Shown here one piece after another: positions 1 to 7,632 of a stretch of 64,000 nt of DNA. Source of the DNA: an uncultured Eubacteriales bacterium (lineage in GTDB: Bacteria > Bacillota > Clostridia > Lachnospirales > Lachnospiraceae); contig CATOIK010000005.1 of NCBI GenBank assembly GCA_951800645.1, positions 1 to 64,000 on the forward strand. Direction: 5' to 3'. Both the position numbers and the translations under genes were made by a program. Below the pieces are notes generated by a model. It saw only the letters and a list, made by a program, of their open reading frames with translations. It was not told the DNA's origin and did not search any database. How positions within the stretch are numbered: the first letter of the stretch is position 1; each line of letters opens with the position of its first letter.

Positions 1-112
1 CTCCATCAAACATTAAATGTCGGTCTCATTTAATCGAAAATGTAATGTTCACATTCAGCTCATAATCTTTTAAAACGAATTTTAAATCGACATTATCTGT
101 ATTATTTTCTTT
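1..112 (-). other. AT-rich edge with an open frame behind an in-frame UGA
   Basis: No gene with its own start codon is visible here. On the minus strand the frame of the adjacent 79-residue gene stays open for 28 further codons after its TGA (113-115), up to another TGA at 26-28. There is no usable start between the two stops. It may be the decayed 3' end of a longer gene or chance. Confidence 0.3.
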
Positions 113-352
113 TCAACCTTCCAGTAAATCTGCAATGTCGTGCATAAATCCTTCTGAAAAATCTTTATCTATACGCACCTCCATCAAATCTTTATATGAT
201 TTTTCAACAGACTGTATCATATTCGTTCTTTCCTTTAAATTGCTTGCAAATATTCCGTCAGAGCAATACTCTCCAATAGGACATTGTTCACACTTCCAAT
301 TATAAACATTACAAATTTCTTTAGCATTTTCAAAAAATTCTTCAACTTTCAT
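113..352 (-). CDS. Small hypothetical protein (79 aa) of the accessory region
   Basis: I do not recognise this protein. It is acidic and has a cysteine cluster near residues 19-30 (CEQCPIGEYC), a spacing that could bind a metal or iron-sulfur centre, but no named family is evident. The ATG is preceded by GGAGG and overlaps the stop of the upstream RNase H fragment as ATGA, so the two are probably translated in a coupled way. The base composition is AT-rich like the rest of the 1-4 kb region. The frame stays open past the stop codon for 28 more codons. Confidence 0.6.
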   Translation of the reverse strand: MKVEEFFENAKEICNVYNWKCEQCPIGEYCSDGIFASNLKERTNMIQSVEKSYKDLMEVRIDKDFSEGFMHDIADLLEG

Positions 353-570
353 ACTTTCCGCGCCTCCATAACCGCCATTTTATCAACCTCAATATTATGC
401 CTGTCCTTGTCGTGCCCCTTAACCCAAATAAACCGAATGTCTGCAAACTTCTCTTTCTCCCGCATAAGTTCCTGCCACAACTCTACATTCTTTTTAATCT
501 TGTAATTACCGTTAAGCGTTTCGACAACATACCTGCTATCCGAAAACACTTCCGCCGGAATAGAGTTCAA
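349..570 (-). pseudogene. RNase HI C-terminal fragment
   Basis: The 73-residue product starts at TTG and matches the second half of an RNase H fold: SDSRYVV (the strand carrying the third active-site Asp), a WVKGH segment and a closing NIEVDKMA with the final Asp. The N-terminal half of the fold, with the first catalytic Asp and the Glu, is absent. An in-frame TAG lies a few codons upstream and the preceding gene is unrelated, so no frameshift rescues it. Full-length RNase HI is about 150 residues. It overlaps the 79-residue gene by ATGA. It may be a remnant, or a small protein keeping only part of the fold. Confidence 0.55.
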
Positions 571-577
571 GCAATTC

Positions 578-859
578 TCAATATTCTAAATCGTCCTCGT
601 CTTCAAAATACTCATCTTCATCATCTGTTTCTAAGTCATACTCTTCTTTCGATATTAGCCTAACCGCCTCTCTCGGAACATGTAAGAAATTCGCTGTTGC
701 TTGCGTTTGGGCTTCAATATACTCATCTGTTATCTGGTTAATATCCCTAATCCCATTCAGGTTGATTGCTGTGTAACCTATACTTCCTACTCCGCCATAC
801 ATTTCAGCATCCTTTACCTCAAAATGAAGCCCCACACTTATGTATACTAATGGATTCAT
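578..859 (-). CDS. Small acidic hypothetical protein (93 aa)
   Basis: I do not recognise this protein. Its C-terminus is a run of acidic residues (DDEDEYFEDEDDLEY), which suggests a DNA-mimic or a protein-binding tail, but that is inference only. The start at 859 is chosen because GAGAGG lies at proper spacing before ATG; a longer frame to 916 has no ribosome site. It belongs to the run of short minus-strand genes typical of phage or conjugative-element accessory DNA. Confidence 0.6.
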   Translation of the reverse strand: MNPLVYISVGLHFEVKDAEMYGGVGSIGYTAINLNGIRDINQITDEYIEAQTQATANFLHVPREAVRLISKEEYDLETDDEDEYFEDEDDLEY

Positions 860-1001
860 TGTTTCCTCTCTTTCCCCGGTTTTCCCAGAAATTACTATAT
901 ACAGTACCAACCGCAATCCCTAGTTCCTTCGCCACTTCGTGCATAGGTTTTCCTCTAATTATGTACAAATCATAAAGAGTTTCACGACTTACTTTATTCA
1001 T
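819..1001 (-). CDS. Small helix-turn-helix-like protein (60 aa)
   Basis: The segment KPMHEVAKELGIAVGTVYSNFWENRG has the spacing of a helix-turn-helix (helix, Gly turn, TVYSNFW recognition helix), as in small sigma-like or phage DNA-binding proteins. The start at 1001 follows GAGGG. The first codons overlap the stop of the preceding 63-residue gene (ATGAATAA), which suggests translational coupling. The 3' end overlaps the next gene by about 40 bp. Confidence 0.5.
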   Translation of the reverse strand: MNKVSRETLYDLYIIRGKPMHEVAKELGIAVGTVYSNFWENRGKRGNNESISIHKCGASF

Positions 1002-1185
1002 TGTCTTTTCCCTCACTTTCTTCAATCTCAACCAACGGGCAATCATCTTCTCTTTTATTTTTTGAACCCATTGGATATAGGGGCGTTCTGGTTAATGAGC
1101 AGATTGTTAATCCGATGAAATTTTCATGTGTCAATTCGCAATTCCAACAATTACAAGGCATTTCCATTTCTTTTATTGCAACCAT
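994..1185 (-). CDS. Small cysteine-containing hypothetical protein (63 aa)
   Basis: I do not recognise a family. The N-terminus has a CNCWNC cluster, and two further Cys follow (TICSLT, DDCPLV), which suggests a small metal-binding protein. Its ATG is preceded by GGGAG. It ends inside the start of the HTH-like gene and is part of the same minus-strand run. Confidence 0.5.
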   Translation of the reverse strand: MVAIKEMEMPCNCWNCELTHENFIGLTICSLTRTPLYPMGSKNKREDDCPLVEIEESEGKDNE

Positions 1186-1240
1186 CTTTCAATCTCCCTT
1201 CCCTAACAAAACGGCAATTTTGTTAAAATCTTTCCATATT

Positions 1241-1468
1241 TCAGTTATTTCCGAGACAAAAGAATGTATCTTCGTCCCAGTACCCTTCGTCATGATCATA
1301 TCTGTAATATCCAATTTCTCCAGATTCGTTTGCGAACGGTGCCGTATATGAATAATAACAAGGTTCTCCTTTCAAGCAGTATGTCATTACACTCTCATTA
1401 TTTAACATTGGGCATTCTATTTCTCCCCATTCTTCCATGTCATCGCCCCATTTTAAAAACTTTACCAC
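1241..1468 (-). CDS. Small hypothetical protein (75 aa)
   Basis: I do not recognise this protein. It is rich in Tyr, Trp and acidic residues (GYYRYDHDEGYWDED). I chose the GTG at 1468 because AAGGAGG lies 6 bases before it. A TTG five codons upstream (1483) overlaps the stop of the hexapeptide-repeat gene and has no ribosome site of its own. The ribosome site lies just after the upstream stop codon, so the pair is probably one transcript. Confidence 0.5.
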   Translation of the reverse strand: MVKFLKWGDDMEEWGEIECPMLNNESVMTYCLKGEPCYYSYTAPFANESGEIGYYRYDHDEGYWDEDTFFCLGNN

Positions 1469-1479
1469 TTTATCCTCCT

Positions 1480-2247
1480 TCAAAGGTCAATATTCAGCTG
1501 CCACTCTGCCAGATCAGCCACTTTCTGATAACCTAACGCCAATCTACTTTCACCATGAGTTTCCTTAACTTTTTTTCTGAACGCAGATAGTTCTCCGAAG
1601 AAACATCCGCATCTTACATAGATTTTTTCATCTGATGCTCTAAAGAAATAAGTGCAGCGTTTTTCACTTCCAAAACCCTCAAATTTCAAAAAGCTAACTA
1701 TTTCAATTCCATCCTCTACTGCACAATGTTTTCTGAAGCTACACCGTTCTCCGAAGCTACACCCTTTTCCGAAGCTACACCCTTCTCCGAAGCTACACCC
1801 TCCTCCGAAGCTACACCCTTCTCCGAAGCTACACCGGTCTCCGAAGCTACACCCTCCTCCGAAGCCACACCCTTCTCCGAAGCTACACCCTCCTCCGAAG
1901 CTACACCCTTCTCCGAAGCTACACCCTCCTCCGAAGCTACACCATCCTCCGAAGCTACACCATCCTCCGAAGCTACACCCTTTTCCGAAGCTACACCATT
2001 CTCCGAAGCTACACCACTCTCCGAAGCTACACCACTCTCCGAAGCTACACCACTCTCCGAAGCTACACCTTCCTCCGAAGCTACACCCTTTTCCGAAGCT
2101 ACACCCTCCTCCGAAGCTACACCCTTTTCCGAAGCTACACCGGTCTTTAAATTCCTTAATAGCTGTGTAATCACCGATGGGACACTGTTTTATTCCATCC
2201 TCCACTGGTAACTGATTAAATTCTTCCTGGGTATATTTCTTAATCAT
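1480..2247 (-). CDS. Cysteine/phenylalanine hexapeptide-repeat protein
   Basis: This 255-residue protein has a short N-terminal domain (about 1-36) and 23 uninterrupted six-residue units of the form CSFGxx. A C-terminal domain of about 80 residues follows. The phase F-G-x-x-C-S fits the hexapeptide rule of left-handed beta-helices (large hydrophobic, Gly, two variable, small residue), with Phe and Cys in the positions usually held by Ile/Leu/Val and Ser/Ala. A beta-helix prism of about 7-8 coils with a Cys ladder is therefore plausible (inference). The start at 2247 follows GGAGAGG; an ATG ten codons upstream has none. It is not a recognisable acyltransferase. Confidence 0.6.
   Translation of the reverse strand: MIKKYTQEEFNQLPVEDGIKQCPIGDYTAIKEFKDRCSFGKGCSFGGGCSFGKGCSFGGRCSFGEWCSFGEWCSFGEWCSFGEWCSFGKGCSFGGWCSFGGWCSFGGGCSFGEGCSFGGGCSFGEGCGFGGGCSFGDRCSFGEGCSFGGGCSFGEGCSFGKGCSFGERCSFRKHCAVEDGIEIVSFLKFEGFGSEKRCTYFFRASDEKIYVRCGCFFGELSAFRKKVKETHGESRLALGYQKVADLAEWQLNIDL
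1726..2139 (-). repeat. 23 tandem 18-bp coding repeats
   Basis: The stretch is built from 18-bp units, on the plus strand TCCGAAGCTACACCx, each encoding one CSFGxx hexapeptide on the minus strand. Variation is confined almost wholly to the two codons after Gly (Lys/Glu/Gly/Asp, then Gly/Trp/Arg). Several other frames also remain open through the array, a by-product of a stop-free unit whose length is a multiple of three; they have no start signals worth calling. Such arrays change length by slippage or recombination. Confidence 0.9.
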
Positions 2248-2381
2248 ATTCTTCCTCTCCAATCTTCTCATTGCCATTAGTAAAAGGTATCTCTTTATAC
2301 TTCTTTATTTCCCAGACATTATACTCTAAATGTTCTCTATTCATTGAATTCTCCTTCACAGAATCATATTCCAACTAGGCA

Positions 2382-3251
2382 TTATAAGTATTTTTCGGTA
2401 ATTTTCATTGCACTCTCATCCGCAAGAATCTGCAGTTCCAGAATCAAATGCACATAATCTTTAACAGCATTACTCTTAGGGCAATACTGAAGTACCGGTC
2501 GGAACTTCTGCTCTACTTCACTAATCTTTGTATCCTGCCGGATTGCTATCTGAAAAAATTTCCCTTGTAGATCTCTTTCGCACATAGTTCTATATTCTTT
2601 ATATGCATTTGCTATTGGATTCACCTGAGTAGCAAACACACCAAGGAACTTAAGATTATCCAAATCATGTTCCTCTTTTATATAAAGAATACTTGCCATG
2701 GTCTCCTTTAATCCTTTGTAACTGTATCCTTCTGTTTTCACTGGAACCAAAACATAATCACTGGCAAACATACTGTTTACCGTTAAAATATTGCTGGCTG
2801 GTGCATTATCAATCAGAATAAAGTCATAGTCATCTTTTATCCCCTGCAAGGCCTTTTTCAGCAAAATATTATTATTTCCAGGATTTTGCATGATTTCATA
2901 TGCAATCCGCTGAAATCGCTTACTTGATGGAATGATACTTACATTTTCAACATTAGTATCAGAAATCAGGGTTTTTACATCTTCCGGCTGTCTATATCGG
3001 TATCGGAATAATTCGGCTATATTAAACTTCTCAGGCACAGAAATACCACTAATTACCGCTTCATTGTCTTCTACATAGGAGCCAAAAAACATTGATAAAT
3101 TAGATTGCTCATCCAAATCAATTACAAGAATCCTCAACCCCACGCTGGCCAACAGTTCTGCGATAACAGAAGTACTGGTCGTTTTACCTACGCCTCCCTT
3201 GTTATTAACTACACTGATTACTTTGCACATACACATATTCTTATCCTCCAT
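2382..3251 (-). CDS. parA: ParA family partition ATPase
   Basis: This is a ParA/Soj-type ATPase of 289 residues. It has the deviant Walker A motif KGGVGKTT near residue 18-25, the A' segment VIDLDEQSNL, and a Walker B-like DFILIDNAP. The family forms ATP-dependent dimers on DNA and moves a centromere-bound partner protein. There is no N-terminal HTH, so it is of the short (Ib) type. The gene for a ribbon-helix-helix protein lies 44 bp upstream on the same strand, and four 21-bp repeats lie beyond that, the usual order centromere - RHH - ParA or a close variant. It probably stabilises a plasmid-like or integrative element at the left of the window. Confidence 0.9.
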   Translation of the reverse strand: MEDKNMCMCKVISVVNNKGGVGKTTSTSVIAELLASVGLRILVIDLDEQSNLSMFFGSYVEDNEAVISGISVPEKFNIAELFRYRYRQPEDVKTLISDTNVENVSIIPSSKRFQRIAYEIMQNPGNNNILLKKALQGIKDDYDFILIDNAPASNILTVNSMFASDYVLVPVKTEGYSYKGLKETMASILYIKEEHDLDNLKFLGVFATQVNPIANAYKEYRTMCERDLQGKFFQIAIRQDTKISEVEQKFRPVLQYCPKSNAVKDYVHLILELQILADESAMKITEKYL

Positions 3252-3295
3252 TGTATTGATTTATATTATCTATCCGGTTGTGTCTCACCAAACAG

Positions 3296-3625
3296 CTAAT
3301 ACCTTTTGTTTACAGGCTTATATAGTTCTTGCATGTCCTCATAAGCCATAGTTAGATGCTTCTTAAGACTTTTACTTTTTTCTATACGCTCATCCAACTG
3401 ATCTACCTGACACTGCAGCTGCTTCAATCGTTCTTGATAGCTCTCTTCAAGATTTCTTAGCAATGCTTCTCGTGTCATGCAAAACTCGGCAAAATTATTA
3501 AATTTCTCATTGAAACTTTTTCCTTCCGCTCGCATCACATATTCATAAACTGTTGGTTTCAATCGCACAGAAGCATTTACAGTCTTAATTTCATTGATTT
3601 TCTTCCGTTTCGTATTCCCCTTCAC
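3296..3625 (-). CDS. Ribbon-helix-helix/coiled-coil partner of ParA
   Basis: This 109-residue basic protein has an N-terminal stretch TVNASVRLKPTVYEYV followed by two short helices, consistent with a ribbon-helix-helix DNA-binding fold. The C-terminal half (about 55-105) is a charged coiled coil (LEESYQERLKQLQCQVDQL). Small RHH proteins beside type Ib ParA act as the centromere-binding partner and operon repressor (family knowledge); the assignment here rests on position. The start is GTG with GGAGG before it. Confidence 0.6.
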   Translation of the reverse strand: MKGNTKRKKINEIKTVNASVRLKPTVYEYVMRAEGKSFNEKFNNFAEFCMTREALLRNLEESYQERLKQLQCQVDQLDERIEKSKSLKKHLTMAYEDMQELYKPVNKRY

Positions 3626-3806
3626 TTTTTTCCTCCTGTAATTTTCACTCTATTGACAGCAACAAAAAAATTACTTTTACAGCCTTTTCATCTTTGGTAA
3701 CATACAAAATCTATCTTTTCGTATGCCTCAGAACTTGAATAATTATCTTTCAGCACTTACAATAACGACATAGGTGTTTGTGAATTATAGCTAGTATGCT
3801 CATGGC

Positions 3807-3890
3807 GGTAATCATAGCAATATTCATGGTAATCATAGCAATATTCATGGTAATCATAGCAATATTCATGGTAATCATAGCAATATTCAT
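3807..3890. repeat. Four perfect 21-bp direct repeats (candidate parS/centromere)
   Basis: Four identical, directly abutting copies begin with GGTAATCATAG and end with CAATATTCAT (3807-3827, 3828-3848, 3849-3869, 3870-3890). A degraded fifth copy is visible at about 3783-3803. They lie about 180 bp upstream of the RHH-parA operon, where type Ib partition systems carry their centromere/operator repeats. There are no spacers, so this is not a CRISPR array. Replication iterons are the main alternative, but no replication gene is in view. Confidence 0.6.
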
Positions 3891-3965
3891 AGCTGTATTT
3901 AGGTTAAAACTATCGACTCTCCAAGTTATTATTTAACCGGCGTATAACACCTTTCCTTTTTTCCT

Positions 3966-3988
3966 GGCCTTCCTCTCCCAGGAAGGCC
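3966..3988. other. 9-bp perfect hairpin, function unknown
   Basis: GGCCTTCCT and AGGAAGGCC are separated by five bases. There is no U-tract on either side, so it is not a typical terminator. A weaker inverted repeat (GCAGTA/TACTGC) follows immediately. It lies between the direct repeats and the terminator at 4059 and may belong to the partition or replication region. Confidence 0.4.
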
Positions 3989-4058
3989 GTGCAGTATTGT
4001 GTTTGCACCACATACTGCAAAAGCAAAATATTCTTATCCGAAAACCCTTAGCCAATAA

Positions 4059-4088
4059 AAAAAGCTAGGGGTTTTTTCCTAGCTTTTT
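4059..4088. terminator. Bidirectional intrinsic terminator
   Basis: An 11-bp perfect stem (AAAAAGCTAGG / CCTAGCTTTTT) with an 8-base loop carries A and T tracts at both ends, so it can work in both directions. It divides the AT-rich accessory region from the chromosomal genes to the right. Confidence 0.75.
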
Positions 4089-4271
4089 CCAAAATCTTAA
4101 TTTTTTGTATCTATAACAAAATCAAGTCAAATATTCAACAAAAAGTTCCATTTTTTTCTTACATTTTTCCTACGATAGTCCGCTCCTCTTTCTTCTTGAC
4201 GATTTCCCTTTCTTCCCATTATAATGGTAGGACAGTAAACAGGAACGAATTTCCGGAAAGGATGGATTACT

Positions 4272-5132
4272 ATGTGGCTGGCTGACGGCTGGAAAGATTA
4301 TCAGGTAATTGACTGCTCAAAAGGAGAAAAACTGGAACGATGGGGAGAGTATCTGCTGGTACGCCCGGATCCCCAGGTTATCTGGGACACGCCAAAAAAC
4401 CACCGGGGCTGGCGCAGCAGAAACGGACACTACCACCGCAGCGTCAAAGGCGGCGGCGAATGGGAGTTTTTTGACCTTCCTCAGCAGTGGTCCATTAACT
4501 ATAAGGACTTAACCTTTAACTTAAAGCCCTTCAGCTTCAAGCACACCGGCCTGTTCCCGGAGCAGGCCGTAAACTGGGACTGGTTCGGAAACAAAATCCG
4601 GAATGCCGGCCGCCCGGTTAAGGTACTGAATTTATTTGCCTACACTGGCGGCGCCACCCTGGCTGCTGCCGCCGCAGGCGCTCAAGTAACCCATGTAGAC
4701 GCCTCCAAAGGCATGGTAGGCTGGGCCAAGGAAAACGCTGCGTCTTCCTGCCTTTCAGACGCCCCCATCCGCTGGCTGGTAGACGACTGTGTAAAATTTG
4801 TGGAACGGGAAATCCGCCGGGGCAACCATTACGACGGCATCATTATGGACCCACCTTCCTATGGCCGCGGCCCCAAGGGAGAAATCTGGAAAATCGAGGA
4901 GGCCATCCATCCTCTGGTAAAACTGTGCGTCCAGCTTCTGTCAGACGATCCGTTGTTCTTCCTCATTAACTCCTACACCACCGGCCTGGCTCCCGCTGTG
5001 CTGACCTATATGATGTCTACGGAAATCATCCCCAGATTCGGCGGCCATGTGGACGCCCAGGAAATCGGGCTGCCTGTAAAAGAATCCGGCCTGGCGCTTC
5101 CCTGCGGGGCTTCCGGACGATGGGAGCGGTAA
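4272..5132 (+). CDS. Class I SAM-dependent methyltransferase, RlmI/COG1092-like
   Basis: The protein has the SAM-binding motif VLNLFAYTGGATLAAAAAG (about residues 117-135), an acidic residue after beta-2 (VDASKGMV), and IIMDPPSYGRG, the DPPSYG form typical of 23S rRNA cytosine-C5 methyltransferases of the RlmI/RlmK group. The PUA domain of full-length RlmI is missing; the 286 residues represent the short form found in many Bacteria. The target is probably rRNA, but it cannot be fixed from sequence. The start follows AAAGGA. Its stop codon lies inside a terminator shared with the convergent MATE gene. Confidence 0.8.
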   Translation: MWLADGWKDYQVIDCSKGEKLERWGEYLLVRPDPQVIWDTPKNHRGWRSRNGHYHRSVKGGGEWEFFDLPQQWSINYKDLTFNLKPFSFKHTGLFPEQAVNWDWFGNKIRNAGRPVKVLNLFAYTGGATLAAAAAGAQVTHVDASKGMVGWAKENAASSCLSDAPIRWLVDDCVKFVEREIRRGNHYDGIIMDPPSYGRGPKGEIWKIEEAIHPLVKLCVQLLSDDPLFFLINSYTTGLAPAVLTYMMSTEIIPRFGGHVDAQEIGLPVKESGLALPCGASGRWER

Positions 5133-5147
5133 AATCTTACCGCTCCC
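5122..5147 (+). terminator. Terminator that contains both convergent stop codons
   Basis: The 11-bp perfect stem GGGAGCGGTAA / TTACCGCTCCC with a four-base loop is followed by TTTT on the plus strand. The TAA of the methyltransferase (5130-5132) and the complement of the MATE stop (5137-5139) are both within the stem, so the genes are only four bases apart. Confidence 0.8.
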
Positions 5148-6495
5148 TTTTCCGTTTCATCTGACTGAAAAACAGGTAATATACGGCAAACAGTATAGTT
5201 GTAATGACCCAGGTTAAAGGATAGCTGAACATGATGGTGTAGATGTCCCGCTTCATGGGCACCACAAGCAGAATCCAGCTGACCCGCAGGACGCAGACGC
5301 CGACGCAGCACAGAATCATGGGAATCCAGCAGTCCCCTACGCCGCGGAGCGCGCCGGAAAGAATCTCAATGGCCACATAGGTCACATAGACCGGGGCCAG
5401 ATACCGCATCATGGCAATGCCAATCTCAATCACCTCCTGGTCCGTAGTAAAAAGCTGATACCCATACACGCCCCAGTTGTAAATCAGCACCGACATTACC
5501 GCCGAAGCTGCCAGCGTCATTTTCATACAGCTTCCTACGCCCTTGCGCACCCGATCCATCTTTCCTGCGCCGTAGTTCTGACCCACAAAAGTGGTGACTG
5601 CAATGCCAAAGGAGCTTACCATCATCCAGAATACGGCATCAATCTTACTGTAAGCCGCCCAGGCTGCCACTGTATTGGTTCCCAGAGAGTTAATGCCGGT
5701 CTGGATAATGACATTGGACAGACCGTACATGACAGACTGCAAACCAGCAGGGAATCCGATGCGGATGATCCGCTTTAACATGCGTCCGTCCAGCCGCACC
5801 TGCCGCCAGTCCAGCCGGTACATATCCTGAGTCCTCATCAGGCAGATAACCACCAGCACAGCGCTTAATAGCTGAGACATAATGGTAGCCAGGGCTGCCC
5901 CCAGAACCCCCATCTTTAAAAACACCACCAGCACCACATCCACCACAATATTGATCAGACAACTGGCCATCAGGATGTTTAAGGGCCGTTTGGAGTCTCC
6001 TACTGCCCGCAGAATGGACGCGCCTGTATTATAGATCAGGTTGGCGATGATTCCTGCAAAGTAAACCCGCAGATACAGAACCGACAGATCCATGACATCC
6101 TCTGGGGTGCCCATGGCTTCCAGCATAAAGGGAGCCAGCCAGATGCCCACTGCCATCATCACAGCGCCGGATAAAATAGAAAAGGCCATGGCTGTATGAA
6201 CTGCATAGCCCACCATTTCCGGCCGCTTGGCCCCATAATACTGGGAGATGATCACTGCAGCGCCGGAGGACAGGCCCACAAAAAAGCCCACCACCATCTG
6301 GGTCAGCATACCGGTGGAGCCGCCTACTGCAGACAACGCTTCCTTTCCCACAAACCGGCCTACAATCATAGCGTCTGCCGCATTGTAAAGCTGCTGGAAA
6401 AATGTGCCGAATAAAATCGGAAAAAAGAACAGCAGAAGCTGCTGCCAGATTACACCTTCTGTAATTTGATTTACCTTCTCTTTTGCCTTTTGCAT
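5137..6495 (-). CDS. MATE family multidrug efflux transporter
   Basis: This is a 452-residue membrane protein with about 12 hydrophobic segments in two homologous halves. Each half opens with the typical MATE pattern; the first has LLLFFFPILFGTFFQQLYNAADAMIVGRFVG. Members export cationic drugs or metabolites in exchange for Na+ or H+ across the cytoplasmic membrane. The substrate cannot be told. I chose the ATG at 6495 because GGAG precedes it; the ATG at 6510 has no ribosome site. It is monocistronic, convergent with the methyltransferase. Confidence 0.92.
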   Translation of the reverse strand: MQKAKEKVNQITEGVIWQQLLLFFFPILFGTFFQQLYNAADAMIVGRFVGKEALSAVGGSTGMLTQMVVGFFVGLSSGAAVIISQYYGAKRPEMVGYAVHTAMAFSILSGAVMMAVGIWLAPFMLEAMGTPEDVMDLSVLYLRVYFAGIIANLIYNTGASILRAVGDSKRPLNILMASCLINIVVDVVLVVFLKMGVLGAALATIMSQLLSAVLVVICLMRTQDMYRLDWRQVRLDGRMLKRIIRIGFPAGLQSVMYGLSNVIIQTGINSLGTNTVAAWAAYSKIDAVFWMMVSSFGIAVTTFVGQNYGAGKMDRVRKGVGSCMKMTLAASAVMSVLIYNWGVYGYQLFTTDQEVIEIGIAMMRYLAPVYVTYVAIEILSGALRGVGDCWIPMILCCVGVCVLRVSWILLVVPMKRDIYTIMFSYPLTWVITTILFAVYYLFFSQMKRKRER

Positions 6496-6705
6496 ACCCG
6501 TAAACTCCATATATAATCAACACTTACATTTCTATTTTCTTATCCATTGATGGTACTATATCCCATTTCCATGCACCGGTCAACCCCGCCTCTGGAAAAT
6601 CTCAAAAATTCTATCAGTCCTTTTCAATGTCCTCTCCCTCTCCTGTTTTCTTGAAAAAAATTCCAGATTTTTTAATCATTTCTTAATGTATTCTCCGCCG
6701 TCTCC

Positions 6706-6714
6706 TGCTATAAT
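6706..6714 (+). promoter_or_regulatory. Extended -10 promoter of the lipoprotein gene
   Basis: TGCTATAAT is a consensus extended -10 element located 22 bp before the ATG. No good -35 is present at 17 bp, which is usual for extended -10 promoters. GGAGG follows before the start codon. Confidence 0.6.
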
Positions 6715-6735
6715 ATCTTAAAATGGAGGTTTTCT

Positions 6736-7632
6736 ATGCGAAGATTATGCTTTTCTACTGTCCTCACTGCTCTGGCTGTTTCTCTGGCTGGCTGCGGGGC
6801 AGATTCCATACAGACCGGGACAAACCAGCCGGTGGCTGCGGCAGCTCCTGCGGCTGCAGACATTCCGGCGCCTGCGGCAGACGGCCAGGCCGTTCAGGGC
6901 ATGCCTCTTATGGTATTTTTAGACAGCGCCTGCTTGATAGATACTGGAAGAAGGGCTATCGGCGCAGACCATCAGGCCATCGCTTCTAACGCCGCTTTTG
7001 ACGGCGTTCTCACAAGTGAAGTCCATGCAGAAGAAGTTCCCGCAGAGGAATACCAGGCTAACTTTTCCTGCCAGAATACGCCTTATCTGATGTTAGCCGA
7101 AGGCGCCGCCGCTGTAAAACTGGACGGCCAGTACCGGCTGTTTCTTGCAGAAGACACAGTGGAATACGAAGGGATTTTCAAGAAAAAAGAACAGGTGTCC
7201 GAGGACACTCTGAAATGGCTGGATTTCTATTATTCTATGCCGGAGGCAGACCGTCTGGCCATCAATATGGTGCCCTCCGAATTTTACGATGAATTTGGCC
7301 CGGCCATTGCCATGGAGACCTCCGGCGAAGCCGCCCCATCCTACCTGGCTGCTCTCACAGAAGAAGATTTAGCTGTAACGGAAGCTCTGGCTATGCACTA
7401 CTTCACTGAAGTAGACATCACCTTTGAAGGGGTAGACCAAATCTACCCGGTAGACGCCGGCGAAGCCAACTACGCCAACGCCGGCATCGAAAGGGAATAT
7501 TCTCCCGGCAACATTGTCATCTACAAGGTACTGACGGTAAAGGACCGCCGGGACGGAAATCCGTTCCGCTTTATCAGCATCGCCCGCCCCACAAAATCCG
7601 ATGACTGGAAGGTTATCAACAGCGGCTATTAG
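6736..7632 (+). CDS. Predicted lipoprotein of unknown function
   Basis: A signal peptide ends in a lipobox (AVSLAGC, Cys about residue 20), so the protein should be lipid-anchored outside the membrane. An Ala/Pro-rich linker follows (about 28-50). The remainder has no motif I recognise, but it has secreted-domain character and mixes acidic and aromatic residues. The stop abuts the stop of the kdpE-like gene (7632/7633) with no room for a terminator. The ATG follows GGAGG. It may monitor envelope or ion state with the adjacent two-component system, but the opposite orientation makes that speculative. Confidence 0.75.
   Translation: MRRLCFSTVLTALAVSLAGCGADSIQTGTNQPVAAAAPAAADIPAPAADGQAVQGMPLMVFLDSACLIDTGRRAIGADHQAIASNAAFDGVLTSEVHAEEVPAEEYQANFSCQNTPYLMLAEGAAAVKLDGQYRLFLAEDTVEYEGIFKKKEQVSEDTLKWLDFYYSMPEADRLAINMVPSEFYDEFGPAIAMETSGEAAPSYLAALTEEDLAVTEALAMHYFTEVDITFEGVDQIYPVDAGEANYANAGIEREYSPGNIVIYKVLTVKDRRDGNPFRFISIARPTKSDDWKVINSGY

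Noticed and set aside
1726-2211. Plus-strand and alternative minus-strand proteins made of SEATPF, KLHPSP or GVASEE repeats
   Set aside because: They are other-frame readings of the 18-bp array, without ribosome sites or flanking domains.
3807-3890. CRISPR array
   Set aside because: The four 21-bp units abut directly without spacers and no cas gene is near; a partition site or iterons fit better.
3966-3988. Intrinsic terminator
   Set aside because: The stem is perfect but neither strand has a U-tract after it.
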